This document shows positions 7,506 to 17,048 of a stretch of DNA of 35,920 bases, one piece after another; position 1 is the stretch's first letter, and each line of letters starts with the position of its first letter. The translations under genes were made by a program, and so were the position numbers. The notes under the pieces are model-generated. The model worked only from the letters and a program-made list of their open reading frames with translations. It did no database searches and was not told the origin of the DNA. Origin of the DNA: Polynucleobacter sp. (GTDB lineage: Bacteria > Pseudomonadota > Gammaproteobacteria > Burkholderiales > Burkholderiaceae); contig JAUYRJ010000036.1 in NCBI GenBank assembly GCA_030696845.1, positions 1 through 35,920 of the forward strand, read 5' to 3'.

Positions 7506-9521
7506 ATGAATCAAGCATCAATTGACACAGCAACACAAGAAAAGTTAGACGCCTTCATTAAGCAGGAGGAAGGCGACTCCAATGACTACAAAGGCATCTT
7601 GGCAAAATTTATTGTCTTAGTAGCTGTTGGCATGTCCTTGTTCCATTTATATGCCGCCTATTCCATCGTGCCAACCCTGCAGTTACGGGTTGTGCACGTC
7701 GGTTTAGTGTTGTTCCTGATTTTCCTGAGCTTTCCGATTGCCAATCGCTTTAAAAACCGCCTGATGTGGTGGGATATTATTTTCAGCTTATTGGCCGTCT
7801 ATATTTCGTATTACGTACTTGCTGGTGGCGATGAGTTCACTGATCGCAACACCGCGCCCGATCCCAAAGATGTCTATCTGGGGATTGCGCTGATTCTGCT
7901 GATTCTGGAGAGCGTACGTAGAACCAACGGCATGATCTTAGTGGGCGTTACAGTCTGCTTTTTGCTCTACGCCCTGTTTGGCAACCATTTACCTGCGCCA
8001 TGGACCCATAAAGGGTATGACTTAGATCGCCTAGTCGGTTTTATGTACATGACGCTCGAGGGCATTTACGGCACCGCCATTGACGTTTCAGCTACCTTAA
8101 TTATTCTCTTCACTATTTTTGGCGCCTTTTTGCAATTCACTGGCGCTGGTAAGTTCTTCATTGATTTCTCGTTTGCTGCCATGGGCGGCAAATCCTCCGG
8201 CGTTGGCCGAACCATTGTTCTATCCTCATTCTTGCTGGGCGGCCCATCGGGCTCCGGTGTAGCGACAACCGTTACCGTGGGCTCTGTTGCTGCCCCCATG
8301 CTGGATAAAGTCGGTTACGAAAAAAATGCGGCGGGCGGTCTCTTGGCTGCTGGCGGTCTTGGCGCCATTATTTCTCCGCCGGTGCTCGGGGCTGCAGCCT
8401 TCTTGATCGCGGACTTCCTCAAGATTTCCTATCTTGATGTCTTGCTCATGGCCTGCATTCCGACCATCCTGTTTTACCTTGGTCTTTTTGTGATGGTAGA
8501 AATTGATGTTCGCAAATACAACATGAAAAGTATTCATTTTGCTTCTGCGGAGTCTGCCTGGCAACTGACCAAAAAGTATTGGTTCCACTTTTTCTCACTC
8601 ATTTCGATTGTGGTGTTCATGCTGTTTGGCTTCTCGCCGGTCATGGCGGTGTTCTGGGCCACGGTGGTATCGGCACTCACCAGCATGCTGCGCGAAGATA
8701 CGGCCATCATTCCCTACGCTTGGTTTAGGGGCAAAATGCCAATCCTTTCTGGTCTATACAACTCCAATCTGACCAAGTCACTGGCAGCAGGTTCGACGGG
8801 TGTGCTCGCCATTGCTGCAACCTGCGCCGGCGCCGGACTCATTGTGGGTACGGTTACCCTAACGGGTCTCGGCTTGAAGTTCAGCTCGATCGTGATTGAG
8901 TATGCGGGCGGATCATTATTACTAACCGCGATCTTTACTGCCTTGGTGGTGTGGGTGGTTGGTCTTGCGGTTCCCGTTACAGCCTCTTACATTATTTGCG
9001 CCGTGATCGCAGCGCCAGCATTAATTAATCTGGGCGTTCCTGAATTCGCAGCGCACATGTTCATCTTCTACTATGCGGTTCTCTCTGAGGTTTCACCGCC
9101 GACTGCGCTCTCGCCCTTTGCGGCAGCCGCGATCTGTAAAGGCGACCCCTACAAGACAACACTCCAATCGTGGAAGTATGTCGCGCCTGCTATCTTGGTG
9201 CCATTCATGTTCGTCTTAGATAAGTCGGGCGTGAGCTTGCTGCTGATGGGCTCTACTGCCGCGCTCGAGCAGGCCAATTGGGGTGAGATTGCGTGGATCA
9301 CCTTCACTGCGATTGCCGGAATCATTTGCCTTGCGGGCGGCTTACAAGGGTGGTTTATTGAAAAGACCAATCGCATTGAGCGTTTTGTAATGATTGCTGC
9401 CGGTGTAGCCCTGGCTTACCCATCCAACGAGGCGGATATTGGCGGCTTCATTGGATTTGGTTTGGTTCTGCTCTCGCAGATCATTCGCAATATGAAGGCA
9501 AAACCACCTAAGCCGGCGTAG
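7506..9521 (+). CDS. TRAP transporter fused permease subunit (4TM-12TM)
   Basis: A 671-aa inner-membrane protein in which the small (DctQ-type) and large (DctM-type) TRAP subunits are joined, the usual arrangement for TAXI systems. The N-terminal third holds the small-subunit helices. The DctM-type part begins near residue 190 and includes GGPSGSGVATTVTVGSVAAPML and GGLGAIISPPVLGAAAF, the conserved pore-scaffold loops, plus SEVSPPTALSPFAAAAI near residue 535. It drives Na+- or H+-coupled uptake of the ligand delivered by the upstream binding protein, with which it forms an operon. The C-terminus adds several extra hydrophobic segments. ATG 7506 has AGGCAGGG upstream. A strong terminator follows 27 bases after the stop. 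Confidence 0.94.
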   Translation: MNQASIDTATQEKLDAFIKQEEGDSNDYKGILAKFIVLVAVGMSLFHLYAAYSIVPTLQLRVVHVGLVLFLIFLSFPIANRFKNRLMWWDIIFSLLAVYISYYVLAGGDEFTDRNTAPDPKDVYLGIALILLILESVRRTNGMILVGVTVCFLLYALFGNHLPAPWTHKGYDLDRLVGFMYMTLEGIYGTAIDVSATLIILFTIFGAFLQFTGAGKFFIDFSFAAMGGKSSGVGRTIVLSSFLLGGPSGSGVATTVTVGSVAAPMLDKVGYEKNAAGGLLAAGGLGAIISPPVLGAAAFLIADFLKISYLDVLLMACIPTILFYLGLFVMVEIDVRKYNMKSIHFASAESAWQLTKKYWFHFFSLISIVVFMLFGFSPVMAVFWATVVSALTSMLREDTAIIPYAWFRGKMPILSGLYNSNLTKSLAAGSTGVLAIAATCAGAGLIVGTVTLTGLGLKFSSIVIEYAGGSLLLTAIFTALVVWVVGLAVPVTASYIICAVIAAPALINLGVPEFAAHMFIFYYAVLSEVSPPTALSPFAAAAICKGDPYKTTLQSWKYVAPAILVPFMFVLDKSGVSLLLMGSTAALEQANWGEIAWITFTAIAGIICLAGGLQGWFIEKTNRIERFVMIAAGVALAYPSNEADIGGFIGFGLVLLSQIIRNMKAKPPKPA

Positions 9522-9548
9522 GCTTAGAAAAATCACAACAGCTCCAAT

Positions 9549-9577
9549 AAAAACGCCCGCTACTGCGGGCGTTTTTT
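9549..9577. terminator. Bidirectional rho-independent terminator
   Basis: The stem CGCCCGC (9554-9560) pairs with GCGGGCG (9565-9571) around a TACT loop. It is flanked by AAAAA on the left and TTTTTT on the right, so it can stop transcription in either direction. It sits between the convergent TRAP permease and enolase-superfamily genes. Confidence 0.92.
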
Positions 9578-9622
9578 ATTTGCCGGTGTAATCCTCACCC
9601 GAGGCGCGCCGTGCCTCCCAAA

Positions 9623-10759
9623 TTACTTACCAATCTTCGTCCAAGCAGACTTGCCTGCGTACTTTTTAATCGCAGCCTCGTCAAACTCAAAGCCCAAGCC
9701 AGGGGTTTTATGCAAAATCAAATCCCCGTTTTTAAAGGCCAATTGCTTATTGATCAAATTGCGGAAATTAAGCACCTGGTCATCCAAGAAGAACTCCACG
9801 AAACGGGCATTGGGGGTAGCCGCTACGAGCGGGGCATGCAAGTCATGCATCCAATGCGGGCAAACAATCACCCCTTTGCAGTCCGCATAAGCGGAGATGC
9901 GACGCCACTCGGTAATGCCCCCGCAAACTGCCGCATCCGACTGCAAAATCGAAGCGCCGCCCGATTCGATTAACTCCCGGAAACGCCAACGCCCTGCTTC
10001 CATCTCGCCAGTAGCCACATTGATAGTAGTTTGCTGCGCTAATGCCGCGTGCAAATCAATTGCATCGGGTGAGAATGGCTCTTCAATCCAATAGGGGTTG
10101 TAGTCCTCAAAACGCCGAATGTATTCTAGGGCGGTAGGTAAATCTCGCCATGCGTTGTTCGCATCCAGGGTGAGTAAGACATCCTCACCAACCGCTTTAC
10201 GCGCCGCTTTAACGCGCTCTTCCTCCTCCCGTGGAGAGAGGCGCCCCACCTTCATTTTGACGGCCTTAAAGCCCTGTTTTACGTAGGACTCCATTTCTTT
10301 ACCCAATTTGGCTGGAGTTTTACCCTCCAAGTAATAACCGCCACTGGCATACGCCGGAACCCGGTCGTCCACTACAGAGCCCAAGTATTGGTGCAGGGGT
10401 AAATTGGCGGCACGGGCATTGAGATCCCACAGAGCCGTATCCAAAATCGAAATGGCGCGCATCACAGCACCAGCGCGCCCCTGCAGTATGGATTCGTTAT
10501 ACATATCCATCCACAAACCCTCTGAACGATTGCTATTTTGACCAATGAGTTTTTTCGCCAGCAACTCTTCTACCGCGACTTTAGCGATCGCTCCGCCAGC
10601 ACTGCCCACATAGCAAAAGCCAATGCCCTCCATTCCTTCCTTGCTACGCACTTTGACAATGCAATAGTGGCGCTCTGAAACAGTACGCGTGGAGAATGAA
10701 GTCACTTTATCTAGGGGGACGCTAACAGCAGCAACCTGGATTGATTCAATGATGGGCAT
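9623..10759 (-). CDS. Mandelate racemase/muconate lactonizing enzyme family (enolase superfamily) protein
   Basis: A 378-aa enolase-superfamily enzyme. The barrel carries a KxK catalytic pair, Lys168 and Lys170 (KAVKMKVGRL). Metal ligands are Asp199 (LTLDANNAW), Glu226 (WIEEPFSPD) and Glu252 (VATGEMEAG). The second catalytic side has Asp275 (ILQSDAAVCGG) and His302 (PHWMHD). This set marks the mandelate racemase subgroup, which contains many sugar-acid dehydratases, so abstraction of an alpha proton followed by dehydration or racemisation is expected. The start is ATG 10759 with AAGGAA upstream; an in-frame ATG further up would add residues without homology. The gene faces the TRAP operon across a terminator and has its own promoter region at 10760-10942. 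The specific substrate is unknown. Confidence 0.92.
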   Translation of the reverse strand: MPIIESIQVAAVSVPLDKVTSFSTRTVSERHYCIVKVRSKEGMEGIGFCYVGSAGGAIAKVAVEELLAKKLIGQNSNRSEGLWMDMYNESILQGRAGAVMRAISILDTALWDLNARAANLPLHQYLGSVVDDRVPAYASGGYYLEGKTPAKLGKEMESYVKQGFKAVKMKVGRLSPREEEERVKAARKAVGEDVLLTLDANNAWRDLPTALEYIRRFEDYNPYWIEEPFSPDAIDLHAALAQQTTINVATGEMEAGRWRFRELIESGGASILQSDAAVCGGITEWRRISAYADCKGVIVCPHWMHDLHAPLVAATPNARFVEFFLDDQVLNFRNLINKQLAFKNGDLILHKTPGLGFEFDEAAIKKYAGKSAWTKIGK

Positions 10760-10942
10760 GGCATTTCCTTTTAAAAAAATGATTTTAGCCACAATGCGTG
10801 CGCATTTTGAATGGATTAGCGCAATCGCCAGCGGCCGCCGTGAGCACCGTCCCCTGTAATCAAATCATTCCAACTTTAGTAACTATGTTGCAGTGCAAAA
10901 TCAATATCTGAATTAGCCGCCACAATATTAGATAATTAGAAG
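10760..10942. other. Divergent intergenic region, 183 bases
   Basis: This gap lies between the enolase-superfamily gene and the M23 peptidase gene and should contain promoters for both. I see no convincing -35/-10 pair, operator palindrome or RNA gene in it. A GATAAT at 10931 is too close to the peptidase start to be its -10. Confidence 0.4.
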
Positions 10943-12364
10943 GTGAATTTGCATTCGACCTCCTTTTTTCGCAGCATTCAAGCGCGCCTCCTCACTCTAC
11001 TTGCCGTTCTGGTATTTGGTGGGTACGCCCATGTGCCACAGCTCACAAACGAAGCGCATGCGCAAAGCACCACCAATCGCAATAAGGTGGTCATAAAGAG
11101 CAAATCAAAGCAAGCCGGCATTAAAGCGCCGCGGGATGCGGCCGCATCGATGGCGCCCAAAAAATCCAGCCTCGTGGATACCGATAGCGACAATGCGGCG
11201 CCATTGGACTCAGGGGGCAATCTGGATTTTCGGGTGCAGCGGGGTTGCCTGCAAGTCAGCCGAGTGAACGATAATCTGCCCTCATTATTGGGCATCGACG
11301 ATCCAGCGTTTACTGAATTCTTTAAATCGCAAACGCGAGGCTTCTTTTCGCAGTTGCGCGGCAACTGCATTCCCTACGCGATCGCCTTTGGTAAACGCAA
11401 TCGCTTTGATTCCCTCAGCATCATGAATGGTCCGATTCGCGATGCGCGCACGCAAATATTGACCTTTACGCCATCGACCTTTGGCGGTTTTTTAACCCAA
11501 GAAGATCGCCTGCAAACGCAGTCGCCGAATTTGGTTGAAGTCGAATTGCCCCTCTCGGATGTACTCTACGATGCACGCAAGGTCGGCGATATATTGCCGG
11601 TGGAATTGGTTTGGGAATTAAATTCGATCGTCAAGCAAATTTACCCTGAAGAGAGCGCGTCCTCGGCAGTGAGCAACAATCAAGTGCGACTGATCGTTGA
11701 CTTTGGTGATCGCGATCGCTGGGCGCAAATTTGGGCCGTGGAGATCATCGACTCCATTAGTCAAGATGTCCTTGCTAGCGCATTTTGGGTGGAACGCAAC
11801 GATATTCCAGGCGGCTTTTTTACCGCCTCTGGCGAATCCATTGAGCGTTCATTTTGGACCAATCCACTAAGCTATCGCCGCATCTCACGTGGCGTGGGCA
11901 GCGTTCGCGCAGGACGCGCCAAAGCCACCACAAAAGCAGGTAAGCCCGCCACCGTTCAGCGTTGGCGCGCCCATATGGGCATCGATTACGCCGCCCCAAC
12001 TGGCACCCCCATTTTTAGCGTGGCCAATGGAAAGATTGCTTTCTTGGGCTACAGCGGTGCGTTTGGTAACCTGATTATTGTTGAGCACCCCGGCAACTAT
12101 CGCACCTATTACGCCCACCTCAGCAGCTATAACGTGGAACTGAGCGTCGGTAATGAAGTGCGACGCGGTTTTGAAATCGGTTACGTGGGCTCCACCGGTC
12201 GTTCAAGCGGTCCCCACCTGCATTACGAGTTGCGCAAAGACGGTACTTATATTGATCCATACAGTCCATCGATGCTGTTGGATTTATGGTCCATGCGGGA
12301 CATCGATAGCGGCCAACTCACTCGGCAATTATTGTTATTAGGCAGTCTGCCAAAAAATGAATAA
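10943..12364 (+). CDS. M23 family metallopeptidase (LytM-type), exported
   Basis: A 473-aa exported protein with a C-terminal M23 endopeptidase domain. A signal peptide spans about residues 1-40 (ending NEAHA). A lysine- and serine-rich linker and a roughly 220-residue N-terminal region with no domain I recognise follow. The M23 domain (about 338-445) has the zinc set His344 and Asp348 (HMGIDYAAPTGTPI) and His427, with His392 (YYAHLSSY) and His425 in SSGPHLHYEL. All active-site residues are present, so it should be an active peptidoglycan endopeptidase, not a degenerate activator. The start is GTG 10943 with a poor ribosome site. Its last codons overlap ccmA by eight bases, linking it to the cytochrome maturation operon. 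A functional link with Ccm is not established. Confidence 0.88.
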   Translation: MNLHSTSFFRSIQARLLTLLAVLVFGGYAHVPQLTNEAHAQSTTNRNKVVIKSKSKQAGIKAPRDAAASMAPKKSSLVDTDSDNAAPLDSGGNLDFRVQRGCLQVSRVNDNLPSLLGIDDPAFTEFFKSQTRGFFSQLRGNCIPYAIAFGKRNRFDSLSIMNGPIRDARTQILTFTPSTFGGFLTQEDRLQTQSPNLVEVELPLSDVLYDARKVGDILPVELVWELNSIVKQIYPEESASSAVSNNQVRLIVDFGDRDRWAQIWAVEIIDSISQDVLASAFWVERNDIPGGFFTASGESIERSFWTNPLSYRRISRGVGSVRAGRAKATTKAGKPATVQRWRAHMGIDYAAPTGTPIFSVANGKIAFLGYSGAFGNLIIVEHPGNYRTYYAHLSSYNVELSVGNEVRRGFEIGYVGSTGRSSGPHLHYELRKDGTYIDPYSPSMLLDLWSMRDIDSGQLTRQLLLLGSLPKNE

Positions 12365-13007
12365 GCCCAATCCCCAGCTTGAATTAGCGCTGCTCAGAGC
12401 CCGCGATCTGGCCTGCGCGCGCGGTGGAAAAAAACTGTTTTCGGATCTCTCGTTCGAGCTGCGCTCCGGGCAACTGCTGCGCATTAGCGGCAGTAATGGG
12501 GCTGGTAAATCCAGTCTCCTTCGCATGCTATGCGGCTTACTGACACCAAGCGCTGGCACGATTGAATGGAATGATGCCGCCATTCAGGTGGATCGCGATG
12601 GTTTTCATACTCAGCTTATTTACCTCGGTCATACCCCTGCCTTAAAAGGAGATTTAAGTGCGGAAGAAAATATGGTTGCGGCGGGCATATTAAGCGGCGA
12701 CTCCATTACATCCGCGATGGCTCGCGCCGCATTGACCGCATCTGACTTGGGTCACCTTGCGGGCAGGCTGGTGCGCACGTTTTCGCAAGGGCAAAAACAG
12801 CGGGTTGCCTTGGCTAGGTTGCAACTGGCTAAGAACAAGCCACTCTGGCTTTTAGACGAACCCTTTAACGCGCTGGATCAGGCCGCTAATGAATCCCTGC
12901 AGCTGCTAATTCGTGACCATTTGGCGCAGGGCGGAATGGTTGCGCTCAGCAGTCATCAGGCAGTTGCGCTCGATGAGATGGATCAACTGATTCGGATTAA
13001 TTTATGA
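12357..13007 (+). CDS. ccmA: Haem exporter ATP-binding subunit CcmA
   Basis: A 216-aa ABC ATPase that with CcmB and CcmC drives release of the haem-charged chaperone CcmE in System I cytochrome c maturation. Walker A is GSNGAGKS (45-52), the signature is FSQGQKQRVALARL, and Walker B is LWLLDEPFNALD, followed by the His switch SSHQAV. The length is normal for CcmA. ATG 12357 lies inside the last codons of the M23 gene, and the stop overlaps the ccmB start (ATGA). This marks tight translational coupling at the head of a complete ccm operon. Confidence 0.95.
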   Translation: MNKPNPQLELALLRARDLACARGGKKLFSDLSFELRSGQLLRISGSNGAGKSSLLRMLCGLLTPSAGTIEWNDAAIQVDRDGFHTQLIYLGHTPALKGDLSAEENMVAAGILSGDSITSAMARAALTASDLGHLAGRLVRTFSQGQKQRVALARLQLAKNKPLWLLDEPFNALDQAANESLQLLIRDHLAQGGMVALSSHQAVALDEMDQLIRINL

Positions 13008-13690
13008 GTGCATCAACCCATACGCTAGCCGTGATGCGCTCGATTGTGCAGCGCGATCTGAGTCTTGCGTTACGGCGCAAGAACGACAGTCTTTCGGCAC
13101 TCTTTTTCTTTGTGGTGGTTGCCAGCCTATTTCCGCTCGGCATTGGCCCCGAGCCCACGCTTCTGGCAAAAATTGCGCCTGGCATGCTCTGGGTGGCCGC
13201 CTTACTGGCGGCTATGCTCTCACTGAACCGCCTGTTTGCTGAAGATTTTCAGGATGGCACCCTAGACCAATTGGTTTTAGGAGCAATTCCCCTTCCCCTT
13301 GCCGCGCTCTCCAAAACCATTTCGCACTGGATTAGCTCAGGCCTCTTGCTCACCCGTGCTTCTCCTATTTTGGCCATTCAGTTCAATTTAGACGGGCAAA
13401 GCACGCTCATTCTGTTCCTTTCGCTCTTGATCGGCACGCCATTGCTAAGCTTAATTGGTTCGATAGGCGCAGCCTTAACCCTAGCTACTCGGGGCGGTGG
13501 AATGTTGCTCTCCTTATTGGTATTGCCCTTGGTCATTCCCGTTCTCATTTTTGGCGCAGGGGCGGTCGATGCCCACCAAGCGGGACTGCCGATTGATGGT
13601 CATTTTTACCTGCTCGGTGCTATGCTCGTCATCGCCCTCTTTTTTGCCCCGATTGCTACTGCCGCTAGCCTACGAATCGCAGTGGAATAG
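13004..13690 (+). CDS. ccmB: Haem exporter membrane protein CcmB
   Basis: A 228-aa inner-membrane protein with six predicted helices, the permease partner of CcmA. The opening IVQRDLSLALRRKNDSLSAL and the first helix FFFVVVASLFPLGIGPEP match the CcmB pattern. So do FAEDFQDGTLDQL after helix 2 and the glycine-rich PLLSLIGSIGAALTLATRGGGML. It starts four bases inside ccmA. A 66-base gap before ccmC is the only sizeable break in the operon. Confidence 0.95.
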   Translation: MSASTHTLAVMRSIVQRDLSLALRRKNDSLSALFFFVVVASLFPLGIGPEPTLLAKIAPGMLWVAALLAAMLSLNRLFAEDFQDGTLDQLVLGAIPLPLAALSKTISHWISSGLLLTRASPILAIQFNLDGQSTLILFLSLLIGTPLLSLIGSIGAALTLATRGGGMLLSLLVLPLVIPVLIFGAGAVDAHQAGLPIDGHFYLLGAMLVIALFFAPIATAASLRIAVE

Positions 13691-13756
13691 GCTTGCTGAG
13701 CTAAAATCAAGCCACATGACAAATACCCCTAGCTGCTCCAACAAAGACTAGCCATC

Positions 13757-14497
13757 GTGTTCTCGACTAATTTAAATTGGTTCAAATACGCCGCTCCGCA
13801 GCGCTTCTACGCGCTATCGGGGAAGCTAATCCCCTATTGCTTCGCTGTTGCGGTGATTGCTGCGGTAATCGGTTTAACGATTGGGCTGCTGATTGCGCCC
13901 AGCGACCATCAGCAAGGCGAGTCGTATCGCATTATTTTTATTCACGTACCGGCAGCATGGATGTCGATGATTATCTATCTGGCGGTCGCGTTTTGGGCTG
14001 CCATTGGCCTTATTTTTAATGCTCGTCTTGCCAGCATGCTGGCACTAGCCTTAGCACCTACCGGCGCGCTCATGACCTTTATTGCATTGTGGACCGGCGC
14101 CCTGTGGGGTAAACCCACTTGGGGCACCTATTGGGTTTGGGATGCACGCCTAACGTCCGAACTTATCTTGCTCTTTTTATACCTGGGTTTTTTGTCCCTA
14201 CATGCTTCGATTGAAGATACGCGCAAAGCCGATCGCAGCGCTGCGATATTAGCGATCGTTGGCGTGGTTAATGTGCCCATCATTTATTTTTCAGTGAAGT
14301 GGTGGAACACCCTGCATCAAGGCGCATCAGTCAGCCTGACCAAAGCGCCCACCATGGCAACCCAAATGCTGACCGGCATGCTCATCATGACCATTGCATT
14401 TTGGGCTTACTCATTCGCGGTGAGCTTTTACCGTTGCCGTACCCTTATCTTAGAGCGGGAGCGTCATACCGCTTGGGCGCAAGAGGCGGCCAAATGA
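13757..14497 (+). CDS. ccmC: Haem exporter/lyase protein CcmC
   Basis: A 246-aa inner-membrane protein with six helices that loads haem onto CcmE. The tryptophan-rich WWD signature is WGKPTWGTYWVWDARLTSE. Two conserved His residues flank it on the periplasmic side, in IFIHVPAAWMS and in the WWNTLHQGAS loop. The start is GTG 13757 with no strong ribosome site; a 12-codon ORF ends five bases before it. The stop overlaps ccmD by ATGA. Confidence 0.95.
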   Translation: MFSTNLNWFKYAAPQRFYALSGKLIPYCFAVAVIAAVIGLTIGLLIAPSDHQQGESYRIIFIHVPAAWMSMIIYLAVAFWAAIGLIFNARLASMLALALAPTGALMTFIALWTGALWGKPTWGTYWVWDARLTSELILLFLYLGFLSLHASIEDTRKADRSAAILAIVGVVNVPIIYFSVKWWNTLHQGASVSLTKAPTMATQMLTGMLIMTIAFWAYSFAVSFYRCRTLILERERHTAWAQEAAK

Positions 14498-14673
14498 TCT
14501 ACTGGAATAGCCTTAGCGATTTCCTGCAAATGGGCGGCCACGGCCTTTATGTATGGGGCTCTTTTGCGGTCACCGCCCTTATTTTTGCTATTGAAATCAG
14601 TCAGATCCGCCGGCAACGCCGATTAGTGCGGTCTAGCGTGCAGGGCGAGTCACACGCAGCTGAAAAAAATTAG
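14494..14673 (+). CDS. ccmD: Haem exporter protein CcmD
   Basis: A 59-aa single-helix membrane protein. It has the standard CcmD layout: a short N-terminus with FLQMGGHGLYVWGSF, one membrane helix (about 18-36), then the basic stretch RRQRRLVR. CcmD helps the CcmABC complex release holo-CcmE. ATG 14494 overlaps the ccmC stop. The small size is normal for the family. Confidence 0.93.
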   Translation: MIYWNSLSDFLQMGGHGLYVWGSFAVTALIFAIEISQIRRQRRLVRSSVQGESHAAEKN

Positions 14674-14688
14674 GCAAAATAAGGGCTT

Positions 14689-15117
14689 ATGAAACCCCGT
14701 ACAAAACGCGGTCTAGCGATCGTTGGTGGCTTAGCGTGCGTTGCAGTCGCCGCCTTTTTGGTCTTTCGGACCTTTCAAAGCAACCTCGTCTTCTTTTACA
14801 GCCCCAGTCAAATTGCGGCCAATGAAGCCCCCAAGGATCGCCCATTTCGGATTGGTGGCATGGTGGAAGAAAATTCGATTCAACGTGACCCAGGCGGCCT
14901 CAAGGTGCATTTTGTGGTGACGGACTTTGCCCAGCGCGTTCCCGTTAGCTACGAAGGCCTTTTGCCTGATTTATTCAAAGAAGGTAAGGGCGTGGTCGCC
15001 GAAGGTCGCTTAAATGCCGATGGCACATTTACCGCTAGTCAAGTGTTAGCCAAGCATGATGAAAACTACATGCCACCCGAAGCAGCAGAAGCCTTAGCCA
15101 AAGCGAAAAAACCATGA
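14689..15117 (+). CDS. ccmE: Cytochrome c maturation haem chaperone CcmE
   Basis: A 142-aa membrane-anchored periplasmic haem chaperone. An N-terminal helix (about 9-27) is followed by the OB-fold beta-barrel. The haem-binding His123 and Tyr127 are present in [11 protein letters not shown], the HxxxY type, so haem binds covalently as in E. coli CcmE. The sequence [14 protein letters not shown] and VTVTDF-like [21 protein letters not shown] are characteristic. The start is 15 bases after ccmD; the stop overlaps ccmF by four bases. Confidence 0.96.
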   Translation: MKPRTKRGLAIVGGLACVAVAAFLVFRTFQSNLVFFYSPSQIAANEAPKDRPFRIGGMVEENSIQRDPGGLKVHFVVTDFAQRVPVSYEGLLPDLFKEGKGVVAEGRLNADGTFTASQVLAKHDENYMPPEAAEALAKAKKP

Positions 15118-17048
15118 TTCCAGAACTCGGTCAAGTCGCACTCATTCTGTCTTTAATGACTGCGCTGGTGTTGGGCATCGCCCCACTGATTGGGGCACAA
15201 ACCAACCGCCCTGTTTTAATGCAATTGGCTAGGCCCTCGGCTCTAGCGCTTTTTGTTTGGGTAGCGATTGCGTATGCGTGCTTAATGATTTCATTTATCA
15301 ATAATGATTTCAGCGTATTAAATGTCGCGCAAAACTCCAACTCTGCACTGCCCTTGATGTACCGCATTGGCGCTACGTGGGGTAGTCATGAAGGTTCCAT
15401 TTTGCTGTGGTGCTTAATGATGGCGGGCTGGACTTTATCCGTTGCGATTTTTTCAAAGCACTTGCCTGAAAAAATGATTTCTCGTATTTTGGGTGTGCTG
15501 GGTTTACTCAATATTGGCGTATTGCTATTCACGCTACTAACCTCGAATCCGCTAGACCGACTCTTTCCTGCCGCACTGGAAGGCAAAGACCTGAACCCTC
15601 TTTTGCAAGACCCCGGAATGATTATTCATCCGCCGTTTCTGTATATGGGTTATGTCGGCTCTGCTGTCGCGTTTGCGTTTGCAATTGCGGCACTGCTCTC
15701 CGGCAGGCTAGATGCGGCATGGGCAAGATGGTCGCGCCCTTGGGTAACGCTTGCATGGTGTTTTTTAACCATCGGGATTGCGCTGGGTAGCGCTTGGGCT
15801 TATTACGAACTGGGCTGGGGCGGTTGGTGGTTCTGGGATCCCGTGGAAAATGCATCCTTCATGCCTTGGCTGGTTGGCACTGCATTGATTCACTCCTTGG
15901 CTGTTACTGAAAAACGCGGGGGTTTTAAGATGTGGACCGCCCTCTTGGCGATTCTGGCTTTTTCCTTATCCTTGCTCGGCACCTTCTTGGTTCGCTCTGG
16001 CGTCATCACCTCAGTGCATGCCTTTGCTACCGATCCCAAGCGCGGCATCTTCATTCTGGGTTTCTTGGCCTTAGTAGTAGGCGGCTCACTCTTGCTCTTT
16101 GCCTGGCGCGCGCCTAAGGCAAATATTGGCGGCGACTTTGGCACCGTCTCACGCGAGAGCATGCTGCTGACCAACAACGTACTGCTCTTGGTGGCTACCG
16201 CCGCCGTATTACTCGGAACGCTGTATCCGATGTTGCTGGATGCGCTTGATTTGGGGAAAATTTCCGTTGGCGTACCCTACTTTGAAGCGGTCTTTGTGCC
16301 GCTGATGACCCCAGCACTCTTTTTAATTGGAATAGGACCGATCGCACGCTGGCGCGAGTCCCCAGTCATTGATTTAGCACGTAAACTAAAGTGGGCTGCC
16401 GCGGTTAGCGTCATCAGCGCCCTGATCGCCCCACTTCTACTACGTAGCTGGACACCGTTAATTGGTTTTGGTTTGTTCTTGGCCATCTGGATTATTGCTA
16501 CGACCGTTACGCAGCTCGCAGAGCGCGCTTTTGGTAATCGCGATAGGGGCGTTCTCAAAAACCTCGCTGCTCAGCCCGCAAGTTACTACGGTATGTTCTT
16601 AGCGCACATTGGCGTTGCTGTGTTTATCATTGGTGTCACAGGTGTTCGCGGCTTTGAGAGTGAGCAGGATCTGCGAATGACCATCGGCAGCACCGTCGAG
16701 GTGGGCGGTTATGACTTTCGATTCGTAGGCGTCAAAGCAATCGAAGGGCCCAATTACCAAGCCATTCGGGGTTACTTTGATGTCAGCCGCAATGGCAAAG
16801 CCGTAACGCAAATGCAACCGGAAAAACGCGTGTACACCGCTAGCCAAATGCCCATGACGGAAGCCGCTATCGATCCTGGTTTAACGCGCGATCTATACCT
16901 CTCTTTAGGCGAACCCATTAACGCCAATGAGTGGACTGTACGCATTCACTTAAAGCCATTTGTCGACTGGATTTGGGGTGGCTGCTTATTCATGGCGCTG
17001 GGTGGATTATTCGCGATCACCGATCGCCGTTACCGAAAGCGAAAATGA
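15114..17048 (+). CDS. ccmF: Haem lyase CcmF
   Basis: A 644-aa multi-pass membrane protein that ligates haem to apocytochromes with CcmH. The WWD domain reads [19 protein letters not shown] (about residues 240-258), with conserved His residues in [10 protein letters not shown] and [14 protein letters not shown] contexts. A large periplasmic domain lies near the C-terminus (about 515-610) before the last helix. The length is typical. It overlaps both neighbours (ccmE, ccmG) by four bases. Confidence 0.96.
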   Translation: MIPELGQVALILSLMTALVLGIAPLIGAQTNRPVLMQLARPSALALFVWVAIAYACLMISFINNDFSVLNVAQNSNSALPLMYRIGATWGSHEGSILLWCLMMAGWTLSVAIFSKHLPEKMISRILGVLGLLNIGVLLFTLLTSNPLDRLFPAALEGKDLNPLLQDPGMIIHPPFLYMGYVGSAVAFAFAIAALLSGRLDAAWARWSRPWVTLAWCFLTIGIALGSAWAYYELGWGGWWFWDPVENASFMPWLVGTALIHSLAVTEKRGGFKMWTALLAILAFSLSLLGTFLVRSGVITSVHAFATDPKRGIFILGFLALVVGGSLLLFAWRAPKANIGGDFGTVSRESMLLTNNVLLLVATAAVLLGTLYPMLLDALDLGKISVGVPYFEAVFVPLMTPALFLIGIGPIARWRESPVIDLARKLKWAAAVSVISALIAPLLLRSWTPLIGFGLFLAIWIIATTVTQLAERAFGNRDRGVLKNLAAQPASYYGMFLAHIGVAVFIIGVTGVRGFESEQDLRMTIGSTVEVGGYDFRFVGVKAIEGPNYQAIRGYFDVSRNGKAVTQMQPEKRVYTASQMPMTEAAIDPGLTRDLYLSLGEPINANEWTVRIHLKPFVDWIWGGCLFMALGGLFAITDRRYRKRK

